Source: Desulfovibrio gilichinskyi (GTDB lineage: Bacteria > Desulfobacterota > Desulfovibrionia > Desulfovibrionales > Desulfovibrionaceae). From it: 64,000 nt of DNA. This document shows positions 27,223 through 35,253 of the stretch, piece by piece (within the stretch, counting starts at the first letter, position 1; each line of letters begins with the position of its first letter). The stretch covers positions 496,001-560,000 of the forward strand of contig NZ_FWZU01000001.1 in NCBI RefSeq assembly GCF_900177375.1, written 5' to 3'. The position numbers and the translations under genes are program-made. The notes beneath the pieces were generated by a model. It was not told the DNA's origin. It did not search any database and saw nothing but the letters and a program-made list of their open reading frames with translations.

Positions 27223-27888
27223 TTACTGTCCGCATATGCCGCATGTTTTGCAGTCATGAGTGGGATTATCGAGCACGGCCTGTCCTTTTTTGCGTCTTTG
27301 ACTGTTTGTAAAAGCGTTCATGGCTGCTAGAAGAATTCCTAAACATACGAATGCTCCCGGAGCCTCGATCATAAATTTGAACGGTTTAAATGTTTCAGGC
27401 ATGATTTGAATTCCGAAAAGAGTTCCATATCCTAAAAGTTCACGCAGGCTTCCGAGAACTGTAAGAGACATGGTGTACCCTATTCCTATTCCCAGTCCGT
27501 CAGCAGCTGAAAGAAGTATGGTGTTTTTAGATGCAAAGGCTTCCGCGCGCCCGAGAATAATACAGTTAACAACAATGAGCGGAACAAAAATACCCAGTTG
27601 CTGATAGAGCGGATATGCATATGCCTGCATCAGCAATTCAACCGCAACAACTAATGAAGCGGCGATAACAATGAAACAGGCTATACGGACTTTCGGAGGA
27701 ATAATTTTTCTGACAGCGGACACAAAGATATTTGAAAGTGTCAGTACGAAAATTACAGCTATTCCCATTCCGAATCCGTTGTCGGCACTTTTAGTAACAG
27801 CCAGAATAGGACACAGACCGAGAACTATTTTAAACGGAGCAAGATCGGTCCATAATCCTTTAGAAAATTCTTTCCATAATCTGCTCAT
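27223..27888 (-). CDS. rnfE: Rnf complex subunit RnfE
   Basis: Membrane subunit partner of RnfA. Start at 27888 preferred over 27909: AAGGGG precedes it and it starts two bases after the rnfG stop. Six TM segments; conserved LGLCPILAVT and NCIILGRAEAFA motifs with the membrane cysteines. A short cysteine-rich tail (CKTCGICGQ) ends the protein; it is an extra feature that might bind a metal or a cluster. 221 residues. Confidence 0.94.
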   Translation of the reverse strand: MSRLWKEFSKGLWTDLAPFKIVLGLCPILAVTKSADNGFGMGIAVIFVLTLSNIFVSAVRKIIPPKVRIACFIVIAASLVVAVELLMQAYAYPLYQQLGIFVPLIVVNCIILGRAEAFASKNTILLSAADGLGIGIGYTMSLTVLGSLRELLGYGTLFGIQIMPETFKPFKFMIEAPGAFVCLGILLAAMNAFTNSQRRKKGQAVLDNPTHDCKTCGICGQ

Positions 27889-27890
27889 GA

Positions 27891-28478
27891 TCAAGACCCC
27901 TTTGTCCATGCCGTATTGATTTGCGGTTTGATTTGGTTGAAAATATTAATTGCTTTTTTTACTGCTTCAACCGACGCAGTTGACGAAATAGTTGCCCCTG
28001 CAATGCCGTTAATGGTCCCCCCCTTTGAAGAGAGCTCAACTGATGCTGAGTGACCGTTGAACTGATCCGTAAATCCATGAGTAGCAACTCTTGCACCAAT
28101 GCCGGGAGTTTCTTTCATGGTAGTAATGCCGATGCCTAAAAGATTAAGTTTATCAATATTAAAGCCTACCATTACACCGACATCTCCGCCGAAACCTTTT
28201 GCAGAGGTTTCAAGAGCCACACCGAAAAGTTTATTATCTTTAATCGCAGGGAAAACAGTTATCTGTTTATCTGTCCCGGGAATCTCAAATTTTTTGCGAT
28301 CTTTAACCGGAGAATTACTAAATCCTTTTAGAACTTTATCGATTGCAGGTCCTTGCACATAGGTCATGACCTGTTCTTCAATTTTATTTTCAGTAGCATC
28401 TTTCAGGGTTGCAAGGGTAAACCCTGACAACCCGCATAAGAGTGAAAGAACTACGATCATTTTAAAGGTTTCATTCAT
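27891..28478 (-). CDS. rnfG: Rnf complex subunit RnfG (FMN-binding)
   Basis: Periplasmic flavin-bearing subunit anchored by one N-terminal TM (about 5-24); 195 residues. The flavinylation motif D/N-x-x-S/T-G-A-T-x-S/T is seen as NGIAGATISS (157-166), where the S/T before GAT is replaced by Ala and the last Ser (S165) would bear the FMN. An ApbE enzyme must attach it and is not in this window. Also KETPGIGARV, typical of the family. Confidence 0.93.
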   Translation of the reverse strand: MNETFKMIVVLSLLCGLSGFTLATLKDATENKIEEQVMTYVQGPAIDKVLKGFSNSPVKDRKKFEIPGTDKQITVFPAIKDNKLFGVALETSAKGFGGDVGVMVGFNIDKLNLLGIGITTMKETPGIGARVATHGFTDQFNGHSASVELSSKGGTINGIAGATISSTASVEAVKKAINIFNQIKPQINTAWTKGS

Positions 28479-28481
28479 AAT

Positions 28482-29456
28482 TTACCTCTGCAAGTGTACA
28501 TTGGTTATTCCGCCGAAGGGCTTGGGTCTGATTTTTTCGAGCAGTGGCGTTGCAAGGTTCGCAAGCAGTATGGCGAACGGAACTCCGTCAGGATAGATTC
28601 CGTAAATTCTTATGATTATGACCAGAACTCCGGCAATAAATCCGAAAGCAATCATCGGGATATGCCCCACAGGGGAAGAGGAACCGTCGGTTGCAAGAAA
28701 GAAAGCTCCGAATAATGTGCTCCCGCATAGCAGGTGATAAATCGGTGAGCAGTAATCAAGAGGGGATATTGCATAAAAAGTTGCTGCGGTGAAAGTTACC
28801 CCTGCAATAAATGCGAAAGGAATGTCGGGCCGGATAATTTTGCGGCTCAACAGATATAACCCGCCGAGAAGAATAGGACCTGATTGCGCCGCTCCTGATC
28901 CGCCGAGCTGGAATCCTAATAATAATGATTTTAAGGAATACTCACTTAGTGTTTCAGGACCGAAATTTTTGAGCTGACTTAGCGGGTAGGTCAGCTCAGA
29001 TCCCAGCATTGTCATGTCAAAATCCATCAGATCAGGCCATGAAACTTTGCAGATGGCCCAGCCTACCAGCGGAGCGCATAACGGGGAACCTCCAAGACCT
29101 CCGAATACCATTCTTCCAAGTATCATTGAAAATGAACTGCCGACTGTTACAAGCCACCACGGGGAACTTGGAGCTATGAGAAATCCGAACATCAGGCCGC
29201 AGAGCAGAGCTGTGTAGTTGTCGGATTCAATTTCACGTTTCATTATTCGCAGGCAGATAGCTTCTGTCAGGACCGCAACCACGCATGACAGCGCAAGAAC
29301 TCTCATTGCAAGTATATTGCTGTGCCAGATAGCGAATCCGGCTGCGGGGAGTAGAGCCAGCAGTATTTCGAAAGAAGTTCCTTTAATAGTCCGCCCGCAG
29401 TGAATGTGTGGAGAACTTGAAACAGTTAAAACTGGAGATCCGCTTATGGGTTTCAT
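28482..29456 (-). CDS. rnfD: Rnf complex subunit RnfD
   Basis: Polytopic membrane subunit of 324 residues carrying a second covalent flavin in the usual complex. It has the conserved MVFGGLGGSPLCAPLVGWA segment and the C-terminal GHIPMIAFGFIAGV. The usual S/TGATPL flavinylation motif is represented only by GSELTYPLSQ (T156), with an extra Tyr between the threonine and the PL. The GETSALA loop of many RnfD proteins reads GSGAAQSG. Flavin attachment therefore remains open. Separated by two and three bases from rnfC and rnfG. Confidence 0.92.
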   Translation of the reverse strand: MKPISGSPVLTVSSSPHIHCGRTIKGTSFEILLALLPAAGFAIWHSNILAMRVLALSCVVAVLTEAICLRIMKREIESDNYTALLCGLMFGFLIAPSSPWWLVTVGSSFSMILGRMVFGGLGGSPLCAPLVGWAICKVSWPDLMDFDMTMLGSELTYPLSQLKNFGPETLSEYSLKSLLLGFQLGGSGAAQSGPILLGGLYLLSRKIIRPDIPFAFIAGVTFTAATFYAISPLDYCSPIYHLLCGSTLFGAFFLATDGSSSPVGHIPMIAFGFIAGVLVIIIRIYGIYPDGVPFAILLANLATPLLEKIRPKPFGGITNVHLQR

Positions 29457-29458
29457 AT

Positions 29459-30613
29459 TTATTTCCGAAGGTCTTCAAGTATCGGTTTGCTGAAAAGTTC
29501 TTTTTTGGCCAGTCTTATATATTGCAGCAAGGGACGCTTAGCCGTGCACCAATAAGCGCAAAGCCCGCATTCAAAACATGAACCGATGAAATACGCTTTA
29601 GTATTTTCAAAAAGTCCGAATTCAGCGTGTCTGGAGATCATATTAGGCATAAGTCTAGCCGGACATCTGATTACACATTCTCCGCATCCTACACATGGTG
29701 AGTCTTTAGTTACGGGCTCTTTGTCACCTGCAATAACTGTTATTCCCTGCGTATCCGCTGAAATTCCGTGGTTTAGTGAGTAGACAGCTCTTCCTGATAA
29801 AGGACCGCCTAGAACAACTCTATCACCTTCTGATAGCGTATATCCGGCTTTACTTACCAATAGCCCGACGGTTGTGCCGACTGGAGTCTGGAAGAGGGTG
29901 TTGCCGACTTTGATCATAATTTCAGTTACCGGCTGTTTGCCGTGAACGGTCCTCCCTATTCTGTAAAGAGTCGCAGCGTCTACAACGCAAACTCCGGCAG
30001 GCATTTCTTTTCCGGTTACAGTTTTAATGATCATAGCAGGTAATCCGTTGGGATAGACCGGCTTTATTTCATGCGCGGTGCAACCGGGCAGAGTCCATGC
30101 CATGCCCTGCGGTACGGCGATGGCTGAAGCTTTCGGCGAAAGGGCTTTCTTAAGAAAATCCAACCCTTCACACATTATGTGATTAAATTCTTCGATTAAA
30201 AATCTATGCCCGTCTATTCCGGTTTCTGCCGGAACGGTGTTGATGATCAGAGTGCATCCTTGTTTAAAACGACTGACGTCAATTCCTGCATTTCTAAGAT
30301 CTGCGAGCATGGAAGAGCTGTCGGTGGTGTTAAACGCTAACGGTTCTGCAACAAGGTCGCCATGCTCTTCAATGAGGATAAAATCTTTTTTTACTTCAAG
30401 TACTTTACCAGACACTGAAGAGTGAACTGATGGGAGTTTATTATAAGGATCAAAAGCAATTTTTTGTCCTTTTGCGACAAGTTCCCCCGCCGTGGTAAGC
30501 GGTTCCAGCCCAGTTATTTCCAGAGATATCAGCAACGCGGAATTTAAGAGCTGCTCTCTTATTTTCAGCACCGGACCGCGTTCTGATGGAATAAGTGAAA
30601 AAATAGGATTCAT
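29459..30613 (-). CDS. rnfC: Rnf complex subunit RnfC
   Basis: Soluble NADH-side subunit of Rnf, 384 residues from the preferred ATG 30613 (AGGCGG upstream; a GTG at 30646 would overlap the cytochrome gene). Expected features: the N-terminal SLBB/Rnf barrel region, GGPLSGRAVYSL, and two 4Fe-4S clusters (CVGCGECVIRCP near 307-318 and CFECGLCAYWC near 346-356). The usual glycine-rich NADH loop of longer RnfC proteins is not obvious, which agrees with the short length and with a decaheme cytochrome rather than NADH as a possible electron partner (inference). Confidence 0.9.
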   Translation of the reverse strand: MNPIFSLIPSERGPVLKIREQLLNSALLISLEITGLEPLTTAGELVAKGQKIAFDPYNKLPSVHSSVSGKVLEVKKDFILIEEHGDLVAEPLAFNTTDSSSMLADLRNAGIDVSRFKQGCTLIINTVPAETGIDGHRFLIEEFNHIMCEGLDFLKKALSPKASAIAVPQGMAWTLPGCTAHEIKPVYPNGLPAMIIKTVTGKEMPAGVCVVDAATLYRIGRTVHGKQPVTEIMIKVGNTLFQTPVGTTVGLLVSKAGYTLSEGDRVVLGGPLSGRAVYSLNHGISADTQGITVIAGDKEPVTKDSPCVGCGECVIRCPARLMPNMISRHAEFGLFENTKAYFIGSCFECGLCAYWCTAKRPLLQYIRLAKKELFSKPILEDLRK

Positions 30614-30630
30614 AATCGATGTATCCGCCT

Positions 30631-31377
30631 TTATCTTAAATGACACTTGTCACAATCATTATCTTTATACGGGCCTTTTTTAAGTTCCCCGTGGCATACC
30701 ATACATTGATCATGGAATGCACTCATACGATTCATAACTAAATCTTTCCCCGGTTTTTGGTGGCACTGTGCACATGCAGTGGTGTCGCCTTTGTAATGGG
30801 TCATGTCTTTCATTTTATGACATGGATTACACCCTTTAAGACCGTCTTTGAACTGATCTGCGTGACATTTCACGCAGCGGGCGTGCGCCGCATTTCTTAT
30901 ACTCGGAATTTCTTTGGTTCCCGCGTTGGTATGGCAATTCGAACATTTCTGAAGTTCATCTTCTATTTCCTGCCCATGGTGGCAAGCCTGACAGTTGTCG
31001 TCAGCACGTTCTTCGTGAGCTTCGTGATCGAAATTAAGTTTGCCAAGCTCTGCATGGTGGCATTTTACGCAGTAGGTGTTGTCCGGAAAGGAATTTATGT
31101 GATTGCGAACGAAGTCTTTGTCAAAAGATTCAGGATGGCATGAGCCGCAGGGAAGAGGTTCGTTGTTAGCTGTTTTACGCTCGTGGTGGCATTTATCGCA
31201 TGATATTTCGTAAAGCCGGTGGTGCTTTAGATGTTTGAAGATTACTTTCCCGCCACTGTTTTTGAATAAAATTCTAACCGGAACTTTTTGTTTCTGCGTT
31301 GAAGTCATGTATCCGGTAGCAGCAAGTCCCAGCAACAGCACAGTAATAATTATGATAGGAAAGAACTTTTTTTGCAC
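30631..31377 (-). CDS. decaheme periplasmic cytochrome c of the Rnf operon
   Basis: Membrane-anchored or secreted c-type cytochrome of 248 residues with one N-terminal TM/signal (6-23) and ten CxxCH heme motifs (CDKCH, CGSCH, CVKCH, CQACH, CSNCH, CVKCH, CNPCH, CAQCH, CMVCH, CDKCH). Start is GTG at 31377 with GAGGA eight to twelve bases upstream. It is the first gene of the Rnf operon, 17 bases before rnfC. In Desulfovibrio the same neighbourhood (multiheme cytochrome then rnfCDGEAB) is known, and the cytochrome is thought to exchange electrons between the periplasmic cytochrome c3 pool and Rnf. Confidence 0.93.
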   Translation of the reverse strand: MQKKFFPIIIITVLLLGLAATGYMTSTQKQKVPVRILFKNSGGKVIFKHLKHHRLYEISCDKCHHERKTANNEPLPCGSCHPESFDKDFVRNHINSFPDNTYCVKCHHAELGKLNFDHEAHEERADDNCQACHHGQEIEDELQKCSNCHTNAGTKEIPSIRNAAHARCVKCHADQFKDGLKGCNPCHKMKDMTHYKGDTTACAQCHQKPGKDLVMNRMSAFHDQCMVCHGELKKGPYKDNDCDKCHLR

Positions 31378-31416
31378 CGACTGTTCCTCGTTTTAAAAGG
31401 GAATTTTCCTATAAAT

Positions 31417-31445
31417 TATATAGGTAAACGTGGTGGCTTTGTCCA
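31417..31445 (-). promoter_or_regulatory. candidate promoter of the Rnf operon
   Basis: On the minus strand TGGACA (31445-31440) and TATATA (31422-31417) are spaced by 17 bases, and a TATAAT overlaps at 31420-31415. It lies 40-68 bases upstream of the cytochrome GTG. Confidence 0.35.
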
Positions 31446-31507
31446 GTTTAAACTTTTGCATGATCAAAAAAGAAAGATAATCATATTAGTTATCATATTG
31501 TTGCTAG

Positions 31508-31520
31508 GTTGTGACACAAC
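31508..31520. promoter_or_regulatory. palindrome between Rnf operon and alkaline phosphatase gene
   Basis: GTTGTG-A-CACAAC is a perfect 13-base inverted repeat in the divergent intergenic region (31378-31602). TTGTGA is the half-site of Rex and of CRP/FNR-type boxes, but the second half is too close for a normal Rex site. Two copies of ATCATATT (in the 31480-31500 stretch) lie next to it. Possible regulator site; no direct support. Confidence 0.3.
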
Positions 31521-31602
31521 AGTCATTTGGGACTGATAGATGAGTCTCTGCTTAAGATGAATTTATTTTTAACAATTAATTTCTTTAAATTCGGAGGCTC
31601 TG

Positions 31603-33114
31603 ATGACTTTTTATCGTAAAGGTAGACATTTAATGTTGTTGTTCGTCTGTGCTGTTCTTCTTACAGCAATTCCGGCACATGCTAAAACCAAATCAGTAGC
31701 GGTTTATAAAGGTGCTCCTGCTAAATATGTATTTCTCTTCATCGGTGACGGAATGGGAATCCCGCAGAGAGCTGCTGCTGAAGCCTTTTTGGGTAAACAG
31801 TTAGTTATGAACAGTTTTCCGGCACAGGGAATGACAACAACCTATGCTGCTGACAGATTTATCACAGGTTCCGCCGCAGCCGGAACTGCTATTGCGAGTG
31901 GACAGAAAACCAACATCGGAATGCTCGGTATGAACCCAAGCCAGAAAGATGTTAAATCCATTGCAGAAGTTGCTCGTGATAAAGGAATGAAAGTCGGTAT
32001 TGTTTCAAGTGTTTCAATAGACCATGCGACTCCGGCAGCATTTTATGCTCATGTTCCTACCCGCGGTCAGTATTACGATATTGATGTAGCTCTTGCTGAA
32101 AGCAATTTTGATTTTTTTGCAGGCGGCGGACTTAAAGATCCATCTAACAAGAAAAATAATTCTAAAAATTTCAAGGGCGATGCTCTTAAAATGATCAAAG
32201 ATGCCGGGTATAAAGTTATAACCGATAAAAATGATTTTATGGCTCTTAAGCCTTCTGACGGCAAAGTTGTTGCATGGAATGCATGGTTGCAGGACGCAAA
32301 AGCTCTTCCTTATGTAATGGATATGCGTCCTGAAGATATTACTCTTCCTGAGTTCACCCAGAAAGCGATTGAAATGCTTGATAACTCTAAAGGGTTTTTC
32401 CTGATGGTTGAAGGCGGAAAAATCGACTGGGCATGTCATGCTAACGATGCTGCAGCATTTATCCGCAACACTGTTTCTTTTGATGATTCAATCGAAAAAG
32501 CTGTTGAATTTGCGAAAAAACATCCTTCAGATACTCTTATTGTTATTACCGGTGACCATGAATGCGGTGGTTTGACTCTCGGTTTTGCCGGAACTAAATA
32601 CGGTTCTTACTATGATTCTCTTAACAAGCAGGATGTATCATTTCAGAAGTTTACCGATGAAGTTGTTAAACTTTGGAAGAGTGAGCATAAGGGCGACGTG
32701 AATTTTGATGACATTAAACCGACCATTACGAATTACTTCGGACTTAAGTTTGAAGGTGATTACAAAAAAGATCCTATGGTTGTTAAACCTTACCAGCTTG
32801 CAATGCTTAAAGATGCTTACGTCCGTACTATGAAAGATGATGATTCCAGTAGCCCCGAACTTTATAATATGTATGGCGGTTATGATCCATTAACCACTAC
32901 AATCACACATGTTCTGGATAATAATGCCGGACTTGGATGGACTTCCTTTCAGCATACCGGAATTCCGATTGCAACTTCTGCAATGGGCTTAGGAGCTACT
33001 TCATTTAACGGTTACTATGACAATACTGATATAGCTCTGAAAATTATGTCAGTAATGGGTGTTTCTCCACGCGTTTATTCAAGAAGTGAACACGTTAAGA
33101 TTGCTGCTAAATAA
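31603..33114 (+). CDS. phoA: alkaline phosphatase
   Basis: Secreted phosphomonoesterase of 503 residues with signal peptide ending near IPAHA (22-26). Active-site features: FIGDGMGIP (D49), TGSAAAGTAIA (nucleophile S90), DHATPAAFYAH, EGGKIDWACHANDAA, TGDHECGG and QHTG. The residue before the nucleophile is Gly89, where E. coli PhoA has Asp101, a residue near the catalytic arginine. CGGAGG ribosome site. Divergent from the Rnf operon and followed by a hairpin. Likely responds to phosphate limitation, but I saw no clear Pho box. Confidence 0.93.
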   Translation: MTFYRKGRHLMLLFVCAVLLTAIPAHAKTKSVAVYKGAPAKYVFLFIGDGMGIPQRAAAEAFLGKQLVMNSFPAQGMTTTYAADRFITGSAAAGTAIASGQKTNIGMLGMNPSQKDVKSIAEVARDKGMKVGIVSSVSIDHATPAAFYAHVPTRGQYYDIDVALAESNFDFFAGGGLKDPSNKKNNSKNFKGDALKMIKDAGYKVITDKNDFMALKPSDGKVVAWNAWLQDAKALPYVMDMRPEDITLPEFTQKAIEMLDNSKGFFLMVEGGKIDWACHANDAAAFIRNTVSFDDSIEKAVEFAKKHPSDTLIVITGDHECGGLTLGFAGTKYGSYYDSLNKQDVSFQKFTDEVVKLWKSEHKGDVNFDDIKPTITNYFGLKFEGDYKKDPMVVKPYQLAMLKDAYVRTMKDDDSSSPELYNMYGGYDPLTTTITHVLDNNAGLGWTSFQHTGIPIATSAMGLGATSFNGYYDNTDIALKIMSVMGVSPRVYSRSEHVKIAAK

Positions 33115-33142
33115 TTGATAAATATCATTTAGAAAATCTAAC

Positions 33143-33172
33143 TGGCGGAGCGGGCTATTTACCGCTCCGCCT
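33143..33172 (+). terminator. intrinsic hairpin after alkaline phosphatase
   Basis: GGCGGAGCGG-gctattta-CCGCTCCGCC, a perfect 10-base stem, followed by TTATTACTT rather than a clean T-run. Probably a terminator of moderate strength. Confidence 0.75.
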
Positions 33173-33221
33173 TATTACTTAGTCGACAGGAATAATATCA
33201 CATTTAATAAGTGGTCATAAT

Positions 33222-34349
33222 ATGCTAAAATTATTTAAAAATCATGAGTTTGTTCTAGTTCTGGTCTTTGCCATACTTACAGCTGTACTCTGCATAATTC
33301 CTACAAAATTTGATGATCGTATTGCTGATAATGCAGTTCGCTGTAAAGCAGAAGTTGTTGAAGTTAATAATTCTGAGATTCATCAATTCGGCATGGTTAA
33401 AACCGGAACACAATTAGTTTCTTTGAAGATGGTTGAAGGTAAATTTAAAGATCAGATCATGAAGGGAACAAATGAACTGCTTGGACAGATGGATAAAGAT
33501 AAAATTTTTAGAGTCGGAGATTCTGCGCTGGTTGTTCTGTCGTTAAGTCCAGAAGGTGATGTTATATTTGTAAATCCTCAAGATCATTACAGGATTGGTA
33601 AAGAGCTTGTTCTGGTAGGGCTGTTTACATTTCTTTTGCTTGTTTTCGGCGGGTGGACCGGAGCTAAGGCATTGTTCTCTTTTCTTTTTACAGCTCTGGC
33701 TATTTGGAAACTTCTTATCCCGGGGCTTCTTTTAGGATTCGACCCGGTAATTTTGACGCTTGCAATCGTTACAGCTTTATGTGCGGTAATAATTTTCATG
33801 GTTGCAGGAATCAACAAAAAAGGGCTTGTCGCGTTTATCGGGTCATTTTTAGGAGTGCTTACCAGTTGCCTTATGGCAATATATTATACTGGAGATCTGC
33901 ACCTGCAAGGTGCGGTGATGCCGTTTGCAGAAACTTTGCTTTATTCCGGATTCGGGCATCTTGATTTAACGAAGATTTATATTGCTGCGGTTTTTCTTGC
34001 TTGTTCCGGAGCTGTTATGGATCTGGCTATGGACGTGTCTGCCAGTTTGGATGAGGTTGTCAGAATCCATCCGGACATAACCCGCTTAGAAGCTCTTGCA
34101 TCCGGTCTGCGTGTAGGAAGGGCTGTTGTAGGCACCATGACAACAACTTTGCTTCTTGCGTATTCAGGAGGGTTCATAACTCTTCTAATGGCCTTTATGG
34201 CGCAGGGAGTGCCGCTTATTAATACTTTCAACTTTGTTTATGTTTCAGCAGAGGTATTAAAAACAATCGTAGGCAGTTTCGGACTTGTTACCGTTGCGCC
34301 TTTTACTGCGATTGTAGGATCATTTATTTTTACAAAATTTAAAAAATAA
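33222..34349 (+). CDS. YibE/F-like membrane protein
   Basis: Protein of 375 residues of the YibE/F family: a first TM (about 10-27), a soluble stretch of about 100 residues, then seven or so TM segments. Family pieces include GGWTGAKALFSFLFTALAIW, FGHLDLTKIYIAAVFLACSG and GAVMDLAMDVSASLDEV. Role unknown; it may be a transporter or a sensor of envelope components. Stands between alkaline phosphatase and the HAD-like lipoprotein on the same strand. Confidence 0.88.
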   Translation: MLKLFKNHEFVLVLVFAILTAVLCIIPTKFDDRIADNAVRCKAEVVEVNNSEIHQFGMVKTGTQLVSLKMVEGKFKDQIMKGTNELLGQMDKDKIFRVGDSALVVLSLSPEGDVIFVNPQDHYRIGKELVLVGLFTFLLLVFGGWTGAKALFSFLFTALAIWKLLIPGLLLGFDPVILTLAIVTALCAVIIFMVAGINKKGLVAFIGSFLGVLTSCLMAIYYTGDLHLQGAVMPFAETLLYSGFGHLDLTKIYIAAVFLACSGAVMDLAMDVSASLDEVVRIHPDITRLEALASGLRVGRAVVGTMTTTLLLAYSGGFITLLMAFMAQGVPLINTFNFVYVSAEVLKTIVGSFGLVTVAPFTAIVGSFIFTKFKK

Positions 34350-34452
34350 ACGGAAGCGTGAAGCTCTTGTGGTCCGCAAGTTTCTTATGATAATCATCAA
34401 ACATGTTGTAAATGTTTATTAAATATTCAACTTGTTCTTAGGGGTGATTATT

Positions 34453-35130
34453 TTGCTTACACGTTTTTTAATTGTTTTATTTTTTTGCAGCGCAGCAGGC
34501 TGCGTATCGTCATCTGTTAAGCATGTTAATGAATCAGCTCAGTTGATATCAATTCCAGCTGCTCAGCAGCGCATTATTGACTATCATGAAAGTGGAAAAT
34601 ACAGCCGGGATGTTGAAGCTAAAGCTCGCGAAGTAATTGCTGCTGCTGATAAAGCTATTGCCTCCGGAGTTAAATATCCGGCTGTCGTTATCTCTGTGGA
34701 AGACGTATTGGTATCAACTTATGATGTTAGAAAAAAACAGGGATTTTCTGATAATAGCTGCGCTCGTAAGGAGCTTGATTCAAATGTAATCCTCGGAATT
34801 TTACCTGTTATTAAACCGTCATTGAATATGTTTGAATATCTTTTGTCGCGTAAAGTTACAGTTTTTATAGTTTCATATAGGCCGGAGAGTTTAAGAGTTT
34901 CTGTTTTGGAAAACCTCGCCGGGTCCGGATATTCAGGTTGGAAAGGTCTTTATCTGCTGGCTCCGAATCAGCAAGCTGACTCAAAAAAATTTTATGAGGA
35001 AATTCGTAAGGGACTTCATAGGACCGGATATAATATCGTAGCAACAATTGGAGTTTTGCCTTTTGAGGTAGCCGGGGAACAGGCAGGAACTCCTGTTTTG
35101 TATCCAAATTATATTTATTCTGCCCATTAA
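34453..35130 (+). CDS. class B acid-phosphatase-like lipoprotein lacking catalytic aspartates
   Basis: Lipoprotein of about 225 residues. I place the start at the TTG 34453, after AGGGG, giving a signal with lipobox SAAGC (C17). The fold matches the HAD class B/plant-type acid phosphatases: VVISVEDVL at the DxDET position, FIVSYRPESLR at motif II, SKKFYEEIRK at the lysine motif and YNIVATIGVLPFEVAG at the GDQxxD motif. Yet the nucleophile DxD is S81-V-E83 and the motif-IV aspartates are Val201 and Glu205. Serine 141 and Lys178/179 are kept. It is probably a non-catalytic binding protein of the outer membrane, or an enzyme with an altered mechanism. Followed by a strong terminator. Confidence 0.75.
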   Translation: MLTRFLIVLFFCSAAGCVSSSVKHVNESAQLISIPAAQQRIIDYHESGKYSRDVEAKAREVIAAADKAIASGVKYPAVVISVEDVLVSTYDVRKKQGFSDNSCARKELDSNVILGILPVIKPSLNMFEYLLSRKVTVFIVSYRPESLRVSVLENLAGSGYSGWKGLYLLAPNQQADSKKFYEEIRKGLHRTGYNIVATIGVLPFEVAGEQAGTPVLYPNYIYSAH

Positions 35131-35142
35131 TTTATAAATTTT

Positions 35143-35195
35143 AAAGCCCGCATTTATAAGGTCTGTTAAGACTTTACAAATGCGGGCTTTTTTTT
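35143..35195 (+). terminator. intrinsic terminator
   Basis: AAAGCCCGCATTT / AAATGCGGGCTTTTTTTT, 13-base stem with a loop of about 22 bases that contains a smaller hairpin (GTCTGTTAAGAC). Ends the lipoprotein gene. Confidence 0.92.
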
Positions 35196-35253
35196 GACAT
35201 ATGAGTCGGCAGATATTTTAATTCTACCTGTTCAAAAAATACTGTTAATACTG

